Below are positions 9,773 through 19,448 of a DNA stretch of 48,128 nt, in pieces. Origin of the DNA: an uncultured Alphaproteobacteria bacterium. Lineage in GTDB: Bacteria > Pseudomonadota > Alphaproteobacteria > Methylaequorales > Methylaequoraceae. The first letter of the stretch is position 1. Every line of letters begins with the position of its first letter. The position numbers and the translations under genes are program-made. Under the pieces are notes generated by a model. That model saw only the letters and a program-made list of their open reading frames with translations. It did not search any database and was not told the origin of the DNA. The stretch spans positions 1 through 48,128 of the forward strand of contig CACBWF010000003.1 of assembly GCA_902542925.1 (NCBI GenBank), read 5' to 3'.

Positions 9773-11031
9773 CTAAAAAGTTCTTGTGTGATACTTGAGT
9801 ACCAATCATAAGACTCTCTAGCTTCTCTTGCTCTTTCTGCGTAAGATGCATCAGTCGGACTAGATTTACTTCCTAGGGAAACAATTCTATTTTGTTCAGA
9901 ATTTGTTCTATACCAGGAAGAAATTGAAAAACCATAATTTTCCGCAGCAAGACTATAACATGTATTTAAAAAAACTGGTTGTTCAATTTTATTACCAAAA
10001 ATTCTATTTTTTAAGTTTTCCGCACAAATTTTTGCTTGACTATAAGCAGAAAAAGCTGACTTCGGCATGTCCCATGCATTTATAGAGTCACCTACAACAT
10101 GAATATTATTATGATTCTTTAGAGCAAAGGTCACTGGGTTTATTTGACACCAGTCTTGTGATGAAAGTCTTGAATTAAAAATTAAATCAGATGCTTTTTG
10201 ATCTGGTATCAAGTTAAAAAAATCTCCAAAGACTTTTTGTCCTGATTTTAATACTACATAATTTTCTTTTGCATTAAATTCATTTACTATGCCACCTTTA
10301 CTTCTTGAAATCCACTCAATCGAGTTTGGATAAAGTTTTTTCCAAACATGTAAAAATAATTCCTTTTTAGTAAAAGAATCTTTTTTATCAAGAATAATAA
10401 TTTTAAATTTTTTTTTTTTTTTTTTTAAGAAATGTGCTATTAAGCAGGCCCTCTCATATGGTGCAGGCGGGCATCTGTAAGGATAATCTGGTGCCACAAT
10501 TATCAGTTTTGCGTTATCCTCAAGACTATTAATTTTTTTAAATAATATACTCGATTCTTTACCCCCCGACCAAGCGATAGGATTATTAATGGAATTTTTT
10601 TGATTAAATCCAATTATTGAGTCCCACTTAAAGCCAATACCAGGAGAAAGAACAAGCCAATCATAACTAATATTACTATTATTTAGTTGAATCTTTTTAT
10701 TTTCTGAATCTATAAATTTTACATTATCAAAAATGACATTTACACCTCTCCTAATTATATTATTATAGGAAAATTTATTTTGATTTATGTCTCTAAAGCC
10801 ACCTATCACATAATTTGAAAATGGGCATGTATAAAAATTTTTTTTTTTTTCTATTAATATAAGGTCAAGATTCTCAATATATTTCTCTAAATATTTTATA
10901 ACTGTACTTCCTCCGAAACCACCACCAATTACAACTACTTTTGGTTTATAATTAGCTCTTACACCTTTTAGCAATGGGAACCCTATAATTCCACTTAAGA
11001 CGTACTTTATAAACTTTCTTCTTGTTCTCAT
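9769..11031 (-). CDS. fccB: flavocytochrome c sulfide dehydrogenase flavoprotein subunit (FccB-like), Tat-type signal
   Basis: MRTRRKFIKYVLSGIIG Tat-like signal; VVVIGGGFGGSTVIKYL; CPFSN; HVVGDSINAWDMPKSAFSAYSQAKICAEN; adjacent cytochrome c. Confidence 0.87.
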   Translation of the reverse strand: MRTRRKFIKYVLSGIIGFPLLKGVRANYKPKVVVIGGGFGGSTVIKYLEKYIENLDLILIEKKKNFYTCPFSNYVIGGFRDINQNKFSYNNIIRRGVNVIFDNVKFIDSENKKIQLNNSNISYDWLVLSPGIGFKWDSIIGFNQKNSINNPIAWSGGKESSILFKKINSLEDNAKLIIVAPDYPYRCPPAPYERACLIAHFLKKKKKKFKIIILDKKDSFTKKELFLHVWKKLYPNSIEWISRSKGGIVNEFNAKENYVVLKSGQKVFGDFFNLIPDQKASDLIFNSRLSSQDWCQINPVTFALKNHNNIHVVGDSINAWDMPKSAFSAYSQAKICAENLKNRIFGNKIEQPVFLNTCYSLAAENYGFSISSWYRTNSEQNRIVSLGSKSSPTDASYAERAREARESYDWYSSITQELFS

Positions 11032-11032
11032 T

Positions 11033-11338
11033 CTAATTCTTTGGATAGTAATAATTTGCTAATCCAATAATATCTTCTTTTGATAAAACAGTTACTAATC
11101 TATTCATGACATTACTATTTTTTTTCGTTTTATATTCTGTCATTTTATCAATAAAATATTGATAATTTTTATTTCTTATTGAGTATAATTTTTTTATTCC
11201 AACTCCGGCACCATCATACCCGTGACAACCATTACAATTTTCTGCAATAGTTTTTATACTTATTCTGTCTTGCTCATCTGCATACACAGGAAATGTATAT
11301 ATAATAACTAATAAAAAAATTTTAATATTATTTTTCAT
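11033..11338 (-). CDS. class I c-type cytochrome, probable FCSD cytochrome subunit
   Basis: Signal peptide plus CNGCHGYDGAG haem motif; 1-nt gap to fccB. Confidence 0.85.
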   Translation of the reverse strand: MKNNIKIFLLVIIYTFPVYADEQDRISIKTIAENCNGCHGYDGAGVGIKKLYSIRNKNYQYFIDKMTEYKTKKNSNVMNRLVTVLSKEDIIGLANYYYPKN

Positions 11339-12665
11339 AGGGATTTTTAATTTTAGTAAATATTAATTTAACAATAACACCCTTAAAATCGAATGTTTTT
11401 TTTAATTCTCTTATAAGGAATCTTTTATAACTTTCATTAATAGAATCAGGAAAATTAGAGAAAATCTTAAATTTTGGGGGCCTTGAACTAATTTGAGTGA
11501 TGTATTTTAACTTTACTTCTTTACCACTTTTAAGAGCAGGTGGGTTTACATTAACAGTTTCACCTAACCATTTGTTAAGCTTTGCAGTATTAATTCTTCT
11601 CACCCAGAGATTCAGAAAATCTAAGATACCATTTTTAAGTTTTTCAATCCCTATTTTTTTTTTTGCCGAAATAAAAAAAGTTGGCATATCTTTTGTTTGT
11701 GGCAATAATAATGAAATTTGGTCTTTAATATATTGTTCTGAAAAGTTTTTTATTGTATCTATTTTATTTATAACCAATATAGTTGCTCTGGATTCCTTGA
11801 TTACTGAATTAATTATTTGTCTATTTTTTTTTTCCCAATAATTACTAATATCTAATATAATAAGTATAGTTTCTGATAATCGTATTTTTCTTTTTGTTTC
11901 ATATTCTGACAATTTTTGAATATGTTCTTTTCTTTTATAATTTGTTGACAAACCGGCTGTATCAAAAATTCTAAAGTGTAAATCATTGATTTGTATATTT
12001 GATTCAACTGGATCTCTAGTCAAATTTGGTTTTTCACTTGTAATTGCAATTTTTTTGTCACCAAAACAGTTTAAAAGAGTAGATTTTCCAGAGTTAGTTT
12101 GACCTACTATTGCAATAGAATGTTCAATTTTTTTATTTTCATAAGCTTCATTTTTATTATTTTTTTTTGGAATCAATTTATCTATTTCTAATTTTAATTC
12201 ATGAATTCCAATATTGTGGGCCGATGAAACAAAAATTGGATCTCCTAATCCTAATTTAAAACAATCTGTTTTTATAAATGGGTCTAGTCTTCCTTCACTT
12301 TTATTTATAACTAGAATTTTTTGGTTTTTAAATTTTCTCACCAATTTACAAACTAATAAATCATCATTATCGATTCCCTGTTTACCATCTATGACAAAAA
12401 GTATAATTGCAGATTCTGTAATATTATTAATAGTAAATGACGTTATTTCTTTACTAAAACAATTACTGTTATTAGAAATTCCAGCTGAATCAAATATTAC
12501 ATAATCATTTTCAAAAAAATTTATTTTTTTTTTTCTAATATCAACTGTAACCCCTGGAATATTTTGTACTAAAGCCAATTTTTTTTCGACAAAAGAATTA
12601 AACAATGATGATTTACCAACGTTGGGTTTGCCAATAATAAAGATTTCATTTAACATTTTACTCAA
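11328..12665 (-). CDS. der: ribosome-assembly GTPase Der (EngA)
   Basis: Two G domains: GKPNVGKSSLFN and GQTNSGKSTLLN; DTAGL, NKID. Confidence 0.95.
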   Translation of the reverse strand: MSKMLNEIFIIGKPNVGKSSLFNSFVEKKLALVQNIPGVTVDIRKKKINFFENDYVIFDSAGISNNSNCFSKEITSFTINNITESAIILFVIDGKQGIDNDDLLVCKLVRKFKNQKILVINKSEGRLDPFIKTDCFKLGLGDPIFVSSAHNIGIHELKLEIDKLIPKKNNKNEAYENKKIEHSIAIVGQTNSGKSTLLNCFGDKKIAITSEKPNLTRDPVESNIQINDLHFRIFDTAGLSTNYKRKEHIQKLSEYETKRKIRLSETILIILDISNYWEKKNRQIINSVIKESRATILVINKIDTIKNFSEQYIKDQISLLLPQTKDMPTFFISAKKKIGIEKLKNGILDFLNLWVRRINTAKLNKWLGETVNVNPPALKSGKEVKLKYITQISSRPPKFKIFSNFPDSINESYKRFLIRELKKTFDFKGVIVKLIFTKIKNPYEK

Positions 12666-13932
12666 GTGCTAATAATTTACCCTTTTTAGTTGTGAAAAAA
12701 ATCGATTTGTTTGATAAAATTGGGTTTGTAGTGAAATCATTATCTGTATTAATTTGTCCCAATATCATTCCATTAAATGGGGAAATAGAAAGTATTACTC
12801 CTTCAGAACTTGCAATTATAACTTGATTTGATGTTAACAATGGTCCAACCCATCTGAGCGATTTTTTTTTATTCTGATTCTTCAACTGCACCGTCCACAC
12901 TATAGTACCATCAGACAATTCTATGCAATGTAATTTATTTTCTGTATCTAGAAGATAAATATACTCCCCTGCTGTTACTATTGGATTAATAGTAGAAAGT
13001 TCAATTTCCCACATTTTTTCCCCATCGGTTAAATTCATAGCTAAAAATTTATTAATATAACTTGATACTAACAACTTATCTTTATGTATTACAGGAGAGG
13101 ACTGAATATCAAAAATAAGATTTCTGGTTGAGATTGTTCCTAATGCAATATTTTCAAACCATAGTATACTCCCATTTTCAGAATTTAGTGCAAATATCTC
13201 TCCTGATGTATAAGTCACATATAAAACATTGTCTTTCAAAGACGGGCTGACCCCTCCAATTATTGACACATTTTCTAAACTTCCTGAGTGTGACCATATT
13301 TCTTGTCCATTAAATTTTTCTAATGCAATTGTCTGGTTATCATCGGTAATAACAATTACTTTATTAGAAAAAATCAATGGAGGAGCAGATACTGGACTAG
13401 AAAAACTTTTTTTCCAATTTATTTCTCGTGTATTTAGGTTTATAGAATAAAGATTTCCAATTCCTGATGAAACAAATAGTGTGTCATCATTAATACCTAA
13501 ACCACCAGTAAAGAAAATTTCTTCATCACTTTCCTCACTTAATTTTTTTTCCCATATTTTTTTACCTGTGATTGCATTTCTAACGCTAATTATTGAGTTT
13601 GCAAGAACACTATAAATTCTATTTTTATAAATAATTGGTTTTGCAACAAAAAAATCGTTTTTACTGCCGCTGTAAGATGATTCTTTTACCCATTTTATTT
13701 TTAATTTTTTATTACTTAAAAAATGAGTTAAATTGTTTGATGCATTGTGATTATGTAAAGGCCAGTTTTTTATTTCTTTGGGTTCTGGTAAAATAACTGA
13801 TTTATTTGATTTAATAAGTTTTTGAGACTTTTTTTCAAATACATCTACACGTTTCCCAGGTAGCTTAATTTCTTCTTCATCAAAATAACTACATGCATTC
13901 AATAAAAGTAAAGCTACAAATAAAAAAAACAT
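12658..13932 (-). CDS. bamB: outer-membrane assembly lipoprotein BamB
   Basis: Lipobox LLLLNAC, PQQ-like repeats (GKKIWEKKL, GQEIWSHSG, GSILWFEN, GTIVWTVQL), adjacent to der. Confidence 0.9.
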   Translation of the reverse strand: MFFLFVALLLLNACSYFDEEEIKLPGKRVDVFEKKSQKLIKSNKSVILPEPKEIKNWPLHNHNASNNLTHFLSNKKLKIKWVKESSYSGSKNDFFVAKPIIYKNRIYSVLANSIISVRNAITGKKIWEKKLSEESDEEIFFTGGLGINDDTLFVSSGIGNLYSINLNTREINWKKSFSSPVSAPPLIFSNKVIVITDDNQTIALEKFNGQEIWSHSGSLENVSIIGGVSPSLKDNVLYVTYTSGEIFALNSENGSILWFENIALGTISTRNLIFDIQSSPVIHKDKLLVSSYINKFLAMNLTDGEKMWEIELSTINPIVTAGEYIYLLDTENKLHCIELSDGTIVWTVQLKNQNKKKSLRWVGPLLTSNQVIIASSEGVILSISPFNGMILGQINTDNDFTTNPILSNKSIFFTTKKGKLLALE

Positions 13933-13938
13933 TTCATT

Positions 13939-14586
13939 TTAGTTTTTATTTTTTAAAAAGTTCAACATATCATTTGATCTACCTTTAATATCTCTTGGAA
14001 CATCTTGTCTCTTTGAAATTTTCTCAAACATTTTTTTTGCATTATTCATATCACCATCTTTGAGAAATAAAAATGCTCTTAGTTCATTGGCAGTTGCACT
14101 CCAAGGATTATTATCAGAGAACTTATCTAATTTTTTTATTAAAAAATCAACTGGTTTATGGTCCATGGCATTAAGAACATAAAAAAGAGTAGAAATATCT
14201 CTAAAAGACGAATCAACTGCGGTATTTTCTAAGTCTTGGTACAATTTTAAACCATCATCAATTTTTCCATCTGAAATTAATATGGATGCCTGCTTCATTT
14301 TTGCTAATGTTATATACCCATCAGATGAACTGCTAGCTACTTTCTCCAGTGCAAGTAAAGCAGCATCAGTGTCTTGTTCTTGAATCAGTTCCACAGCAGC
14401 TGAGAAATCATCACCAAGAGATTCTTTCTGTTTTTTTGAATATGTTTGCCACCCAACAATTGAAATTGTTAGTAAAATTATTGCTGAAGCTAAGGAAATG
14501 AAATATGGAGCTAATTTTTTCCATAATTGCATTTGCCTTTCTTCTTTAATTTCTTCGTCAACTTCTCTAATAAATTCTTCGCTCAT
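13939..14586 (-). CDS. YfgM-like TPR membrane protein
   Basis: N-terminal TM plus TPR-like helices; order with bamB-der. Confidence 0.8.
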   Translation of the reverse strand: MSEEFIREVDEEIKEERQMQLWKKLAPYFISLASAIILLTISIVGWQTYSKKQKESLGDDFSAAVELIQEQDTDAALLALEKVASSSSDGYITLAKMKQASILISDGKIDDGLKLYQDLENTAVDSSFRDISTLFYVLNAMDHKPVDFLIKKLDKFSDNNPWSATANELRAFLFLKDGDMNNAKKMFEKISKRQDVPRDIKGRSNDMLNFLKNKN

Positions 14587-14661
14587 TTTTTTGTAGATAT
14601 AATTAAAATATTAAAATAAACTATTAATTTATAGTTTATTTAAGATAAATATCAATTAGTT

Positions 14662-14985
14662 GTGTTAGAAAATTTTAAAAGTAACAAAAATAAATTTAAG
14701 TTAGTTAGGTTTTCAAAATTAGAGTTAAATAAAATTATGGAGATTTACAGCAAAAAAATTGCTATTGGTGAATGGAAAGATTATTCAATTTTCTTTTCAA
14801 AGAATTGTGCAATCTTTAATATTCATAAATCCTTTTCAAGGAGCCCAGAATTTAAAATATTAAAATATTATCAAAATACAGAGAAATACACACTTTCTAA
14901 TAAAAATCAAATTTTGGCAAAATCAACATCATTAAATAAACTCTTAAAACTTTTAAAAAAGCCAAATTTAAGATTAATTAAGTAA
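14662..14985 (+). CDS. DUF2794 protein
   Basis: FSKLELNKIMEIYSKKIAIGEWKDYSIFFSKNCAIFNIHKSFSRSPEFKI resembles the DUF2794 core. Confidence 0.75.
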   Translation: MLENFKSNKNKFKLVRFSKLELNKIMEIYSKKIAIGEWKDYSIFFSKNCAIFNIHKSFSRSPEFKILKYYQNTEKYTLSNKNQILAKSTSLNKLLKLLKKPNLRLIK

Positions 14986-15288
14986 TTTTTTCATACCTGT
15001 CGTATATTTTTTTCCTTTAAAATCACTCAATCTCTGAATACCCATTACACCTGAAAAAATATAATCTTTTCTTCCGGATTCCCAGATAATTTCTAAATTA
15101 CCATCAATAATCTTCCATTGTCCTTTTTCACCATTTCCATAAGTCGAAATTGCCATTCCTGTTTCTATTATTTCAATATTAAATTCAGATTTCCACTCAT
15201 CTAAAGCCATCCAACTACCTATCCAACTTAGTCGATCCGCGCTAAGGCTAGAGAATGTAAAGGTAATTAAAAAAAAAAGCTTATACAT
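14974..15288 (-). CDS. small exported protein, unknown
   Basis: Signal peptide plus SWIGSWMALDEWKSEFNIEI...; full-length ORF. Confidence 0.7.
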   Translation of the reverse strand: MYKLFFLITFTFSSLSADRLSWIGSWMALDEWKSEFNIEIIETGMAISTYGNGEKGQWKIIDGNLEIIWESGRKDYIFSGVMGIQRLSDFKGKKYTTGMKKLLN

Positions 15289-15292
15289 TAGT

Positions 15293-15448
15293 TTACCTTA
15301 ATTTTAACTGTTTAATGATCTTTCTTTTCTGTTCTTCAGAGAAAAAAGTCCAGTTTTCAATTTCTTTTGTAGTTCTTTGGCAAGAAATACAATATTCTTT
15401 ACTTAAATCCAATTCACACTTATTTTTACAAGGCGATTTAACTTTCAT
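15293..15448 (-). CDS. DUF1289 Cys-rich protein (51 aa), below ORF-track cutoff
   Basis: MKVKSPCKNKCELDLSKEYCISCQRTTKEIENWTFFSEEQKRKIIKQLKLR*: CxxxC...CxxCxR and W-x-F-S-x-E-x-(K/R). Confidence 0.85.
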   Translation of the reverse strand: MKVKSPCKNKCELDLSKEYCISCQRTTKEIENWTFFSEEQKRKIIKQLKLR

Positions 15449-16065
15449 AATGTTAATTTAAACCCATTTATTATAAATTCAACAGCTAAGGCACCTAAAA
15501 TAATACCAAATATTTTTTGTAAAATTAATATTAAAGAGGTTCCTAATTTTTTTGCTATTAATTTTGAAGATAAAAAGAATATTGAAGTTATTAGAGTTAC
15601 CGAAATAAGCGGTAATATCTGATAAAAAAAATTGGCAATTGAAAATGTAAATTTTTCAGAAACTAAAATTGCAAGGGTAATTGCAGAAGGGCCAACTACT
15701 AGAGGTACAGCAATTGGAAATATAATATAACTTTGGAGGAATTGGTTATTTAACTTGTCATTTACAAATTTTTTTTTTCTTTCATTTCTTTTTTCAAATA
15801 ACATTTCAAAGGCTATAAAAAATAAAAAAATTCCACCAGCAATCTGAAAAGAGTAAATTGATACACCCATAAAATCTAAAAATAGATTTCCAAAAATTGC
15901 AAAAAATGTTATCAATATCGATGTTAAAAGAAATAAGAAAAAAGATAAAAATAATATTTTTTTTTCATCAATCCTTATAGAAAGAGAAGCAAAAATAGGT
16001 ATGAGTGCAATAGGGTCTAATGCTATAAAAGCTTTAAAAAAATTCTGAAGAAAAATTTCATGCAT
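15445..16065 (-). CDS. marC: MarC-family integral membrane protein
   Basis: FIALDPIALIPIFASL..., FPIAVPLVVGPSAITLAILVS; start MHEIFLQNFF at 16065 preferred. Confidence 0.87.
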   Translation of the reverse strand: MHEIFLQNFFKAFIALDPIALIPIFASLSIRIDEKKILFLSFFLFLLTSILITFFAIFGNLFLDFMGVSIYSFQIAGGIFLFFIAFEMLFEKRNERKKKFVNDKLNNQFLQSYIIFPIAVPLVVGPSAITLAILVSEKFTFSIANFFYQILPLISVTLITSIFFLSSKLIAKKLGTSLILILQKIFGIILGALAVEFIINGFKLTL

Positions 16066-16980
16066 AAAAACTTTAACAACTGTTACCAAGTAATCTCCTT
16101 TTATAAATTTATTAACATCAAAAATCCAATAGTATTTAAAGAATTAATAATTAATTTTGATCAAGTAAATAATATCAAAGGTACAATAATCATTTCAAAA
16201 GAAGGAATTAATGGTTCTGTTTTTGGAAGTAAATCAATCCTAAAAAAATTTTTTGAAATGATAAATAAAAATATATCAAATGACATAATCAAAAATACAA
16301 ATTTTGTTCAAAAATCGCCTTTCCTAAAATTTAAAGTAAAGATAAAAAAAGAAATTGTTAAGATTGGAATTCCATATCATGGAGTTAAGAAAAAACGGGG
16401 AATTTATGTTAATGCCTCAAAATGGGACAAGTTTTGCACTGATGAAAATGTTGTAATTTTAGATACACGTAATCAATATGAGTCTGATATTGGAAGTTTT
16501 AACAACTCAATCCTACCTGATATAAAAAGCTTTTCTGAGTTTCCAAGTTGGGTAAATAAAAACTGGAACAAAATAAAAGATAAGAAAATTTTTACATATT
16601 GCACTGGAGGTATTCGTTGCGAGAAAGCAACGTCTTTATTGATATCAAAAGGTAATTCAAACGTCTATCAGCTCAAAGGGGGTATTTTAAAATATTTATC
16701 TAGTAAAGATAACGGTTCTAACTTCAATGGAGAATGTTTTGTTTTTGATGAAAGAGTTACTGTTGATAAAAATCTTAAAAAAGGTAAATATGGTATATGT
16801 TTTGCCTGTGGTTCAGCAATATCTAAGGTTGATTTTTTATCTAATGATTATAAAAAAGGAGTTTCGTGCTCAAAATGTATTAATAAAACATCAGAAAAAC
16901 AAAAAAAAAGATTTTCAGAAAGACAAAAACAAATTAATTTTGCTAAACAAAAAGGAATTAAACATTTAGGTAAAACTTAA
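16060..16980 (+). CDS. trhO: tRNA uridine(34) hydroxylase (rhodanese family, YceA/TrhO)
   Basis: YQVISFYKFINI, SKEGINGSVFG, FTYCTGGIRCEKATSLL, CFACGSAIS..CSKC. Confidence 0.93.
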   Translation: MHKNFNNCYQVISFYKFINIKNPIVFKELIINFDQVNNIKGTIIISKEGINGSVFGSKSILKKFFEMINKNISNDIIKNTNFVQKSPFLKFKVKIKKEIVKIGIPYHGVKKKRGIYVNASKWDKFCTDENVVILDTRNQYESDIGSFNNSILPDIKSFSEFPSWVNKNWNKIKDKKIFTYCTGGIRCEKATSLLISKGNSNVYQLKGGILKYLSSKDNGSNFNGECFVFDERVTVDKNLKKGKYGICFACGSAISKVDFLSNDYKKGVSCSKCINKTSEKQKKRFSERQKQINFAKQKGIKHLGKT

Positions 16981-16988
16981 AATCTTTA

Positions 16989-18071
16989 TTATTCATCATT
17001 GAGTTTTCTTATTGAGAGTTTTTTCATTTTTTCAATTAAAGTGGTTCGATTAATCTTTAAACTATCAGCGCTTTTTGTAACAGAACCACTATTTACTTGA
17101 AGAGCAGCTTCAATTAAATTAATTTCAATTTCACTAAGATGTCTTCTTAAATCAATTTTATCCATATATTCAAACCATTTTCTGTAATGTTTTGGGTGAG
17201 GTAATTGAGAAAGATTCTCATTTTGTTTAGTTATATTGTTATTTGATTCTTTAGTAAGCGGTAAATCTCCGGTCATGTCCCATAATCCCTCCTTTTCTTC
17301 AATTCTATCAGGAAGGCTAATTTTAATAAGATTTTCTTTTACATTATTTGATTTTATAATTGTTTTCGGAAAAATAATTGCAGCCCTCTCAATTACATTT
17401 TTAAGTTCTCTAACGTTGCCTGGCCAAATATATTCCTGCAACGCCCTTATTGCAGAGGTATCAAATTTGGGTACTAATTCTTGATTCAATGAAATTTCAT
17501 TAATTATATGGTCTACCAGAATGGGTATATCTTCCTTCCTTTCAGAAAGTGTTGGTATTTCAATTGGAAAGACATTTATTCTAAAGAAAAGATCTGCTCT
17601 AAATGTACCATCATCTATTTTTTTTTCAATGTTTTGATGGGTTGCGCAAACTAATCTTAAATCTAACTTAATCTCTTTTTTCCCACCAACTCTTTGAATT
17701 GACTTTGTTTCAATTGCTCTTAATAATTTTGCTTGCAGAGACATTGGCATGTCACCAATTTCATCAAGGAAGAGTGTTCCATTATTTGATAATTCGAACC
17801 TACCCTGTCTAAGAGAGTCAGCGCCTGTAAAAGATCCCTTTTCATGACCAAAAAGTTCAGATTCAAGAAGTTCTGAAGGTATTGCTGCACAGTTCACATT
17901 GATTAAATCACCCCCTCTTTCTGAAGAATGATGAATTGCTTGCGCAACTACATCCTTTCCACACCCAGTCTCGCCTCTTAACAAAACAGTAGAATTAGAT
18001 TTTGAAACTAAATTAACTAATTTTTTTAATTCTAGAGTTGCTTCACTATTACCTTTTATTATTTCTTCCAT
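16989..18071 (-). CDS. sigma-54-dependent activator, FleQ/FlrA-like AAA+ plus Fis HTH, no N-terminal receiver
   Basis: GETGCGKDVVA, GHEKGSFTGA (variant GAFTGA), LDEIGDMP, WPGNVRELKN; C-terminus IDLRRHLSEIEINLIEAALQ..GSVTKSADSLKINRTTLIEKMKK is FleQ-like. Confidence 0.9.
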   Translation of the reverse strand: MEEIIKGNSEATLELKKLVNLVSKSNSTVLLRGETGCGKDVVAQAIHHSSERGGDLINVNCAAIPSELLESELFGHEKGSFTGADSLRQGRFELSNNGTLFLDEIGDMPMSLQAKLLRAIETKSIQRVGGKKEIKLDLRLVCATHQNIEKKIDDGTFRADLFFRINVFPIEIPTLSERKEDIPILVDHIINEISLNQELVPKFDTSAIRALQEYIWPGNVRELKNVIERAAIIFPKTIIKSNNVKENLIKISLPDRIEEKEGLWDMTGDLPLTKESNNNITKQNENLSQLPHPKHYRKWFEYMDKIDLRRHLSEIEINLIEAALQVNSGSVTKSADSLKINRTTLIEKMKKLSIRKLNDE

Positions 18072-18222
18072 AAATACTGATGGTCAATTTTTTGAATTTT
18101 TATATTTAAGTATGTCAGAATCATGACAAAAATAACTTTACAAAAAAAGAAAAAAAAAAAAAGTATTTTTAAGTTACTGAATATATTTGGTTTTTTAAAT
18201 TTCATTTTAAAATAAATAAGCA

Positions 18223-18240
18223 TTGGTAACATTTTTGCTT
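18223..18240 (+). promoter_or_regulatory. sigma-54 promoter of the FlbD-like gene
   Basis: TTGGTAACATTTTTGCTT; GG 18225-6 and GC 18237-8, 12-nt period; about 35 bp upstream of the ATG. Confidence 0.75.
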
Positions 18241-18272
18241 ATAGGATTTGTATAAAATTTAATGAGGCAAAA

Positions 18273-19439
18273 ATGGAAGAATTATTTTTAATAAACAATG
18301 AATTTAGAAATGAAGATTTAGAACTAATTAGAAAATTTCTAGAATTTAGAAAAATTTCATCAAATATAAAAAGTTATGATGAGATAAAAGACGAAAACAT
18401 TGGTAAATCAAAAATTATTACTAACAAATTATTTGAAGAAAAGATTGGTGGTAGAGAAAAACTTATCAAATTTGGTAGAAATATTGGTTGTTCAAAAATT
18501 TTAATTTTAGAATCAAATTCTGATAAATACTCTATTCAATCACATTTAGGAGAATCTGTTTTAAATATTAGTTTTAAAAAAATAAATGATTTTATTCTTG
18601 AATTGTTGATTAATATAATCTCTCAACAAAAGTTTTCATTTGCAGATCCAAGAACATTGAGTTTGATTAAATTAGCAAAAAGAGTTGCTGAAACTGATGT
18701 CACTGTTTTTGTTCACGGTCCTACAGGAACTGGAAAAGAGGTCATTTCAAATTACATACATCAAAATTCAAAAAGAAAAGACAATCCATTTATCGCAGTA
18801 AACTGTGCTGCTATACCGGAGAATATGCTAGAAGCCATGTTATTTGGTCACGAAAAAGGTGCATTTACAGGAGCATCATCTGCTAATAAAGGAATTTTTA
18901 GGGCAGCCGATACTGGAACACTTCTTTTAGATGAGATTTCTGAAATGCCATTATCTCTTCAAGCTAAGCTTCTACGTGTCTTACAAGAGAAAAAAGTTAC
19001 ACCTATTGGAGGTCAAAGAGACATAGATGTAGATGTAAGAGTAATTGCAACTACTAATAGAAATATGATGAGTGAAGTAAAAAATAAAACTTTTAGAGAA
19101 GACTTATATTACAGGCTTAATGTATTTCCGATTGAAACAACCAATTTATCAGAACGACCAGGAGATATCATACCAATAAGCCTTGCATTGTTAAAACGCC
19201 ACGTTGAAAGTTCTTCAAAGATTCCTTTTATAAGTGAAAGTGCTCAAAAAGTACTTACCAATTATAGCTGGCCAGGTAATGTCAGGGAACTTGAAAATGT
19301 TCTTCAAAGAGCGATTGTATTATCAAAAGACAATATGATTACTGACCTGGATATCATGATTGATAACGATATCGAGACTCAAATTCAAAATTTAAATCAT
19401 AATGCTGAAGAAGCAAATAAAGCTGCTTTAGGTTTTTAG
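18273..19439 (+). CDS. flbD: sigma-54-dependent activator, FlbD-like, lacking a C-terminal HTH
   Basis: FADPRTLSLIKLAKRVAETDVTVFVHGPTGTGKEVISNYIH, GHEKGAFTGA, LLDEISEMP, WPGNVRELENV; ends IQNLNHNAEEANKAALGF. Confidence 0.88.
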   Translation: MEELFLINNEFRNEDLELIRKFLEFRKISSNIKSYDEIKDENIGKSKIITNKLFEEKIGGREKLIKFGRNIGCSKILILESNSDKYSIQSHLGESVLNISFKKINDFILELLINIISQQKFSFADPRTLSLIKLAKRVAETDVTVFVHGPTGTGKEVISNYIHQNSKRKDNPFIAVNCAAIPENMLEAMLFGHEKGAFTGASSANKGIFRAADTGTLLLDEISEMPLSLQAKLLRVLQEKKVTPIGGQRDIDVDVRVIATTNRNMMSEVKNKTFREDLYYRLNVFPIETTNLSERPGDIIPISLALLKRHVESSSKIPFISESAQKVLTNYSWPGNVRELENVLQRAIVLSKDNMITDLDIMIDNDIETQIQNLNHNAEEANKAALGF

Positions 19440-19448
19440 GAGGTAAAA

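Noticed and set aside
16727-16969. 80-aa ORF overlapping trhO in another frame
   Set aside because: Out-of-frame overlap of conserved trhO C-terminus
18135-18175. Long A-rich tract between the two activators as a terminator or repeat element
   Set aside because: No stem; simple A-rich intergenic DNA is common in this composition
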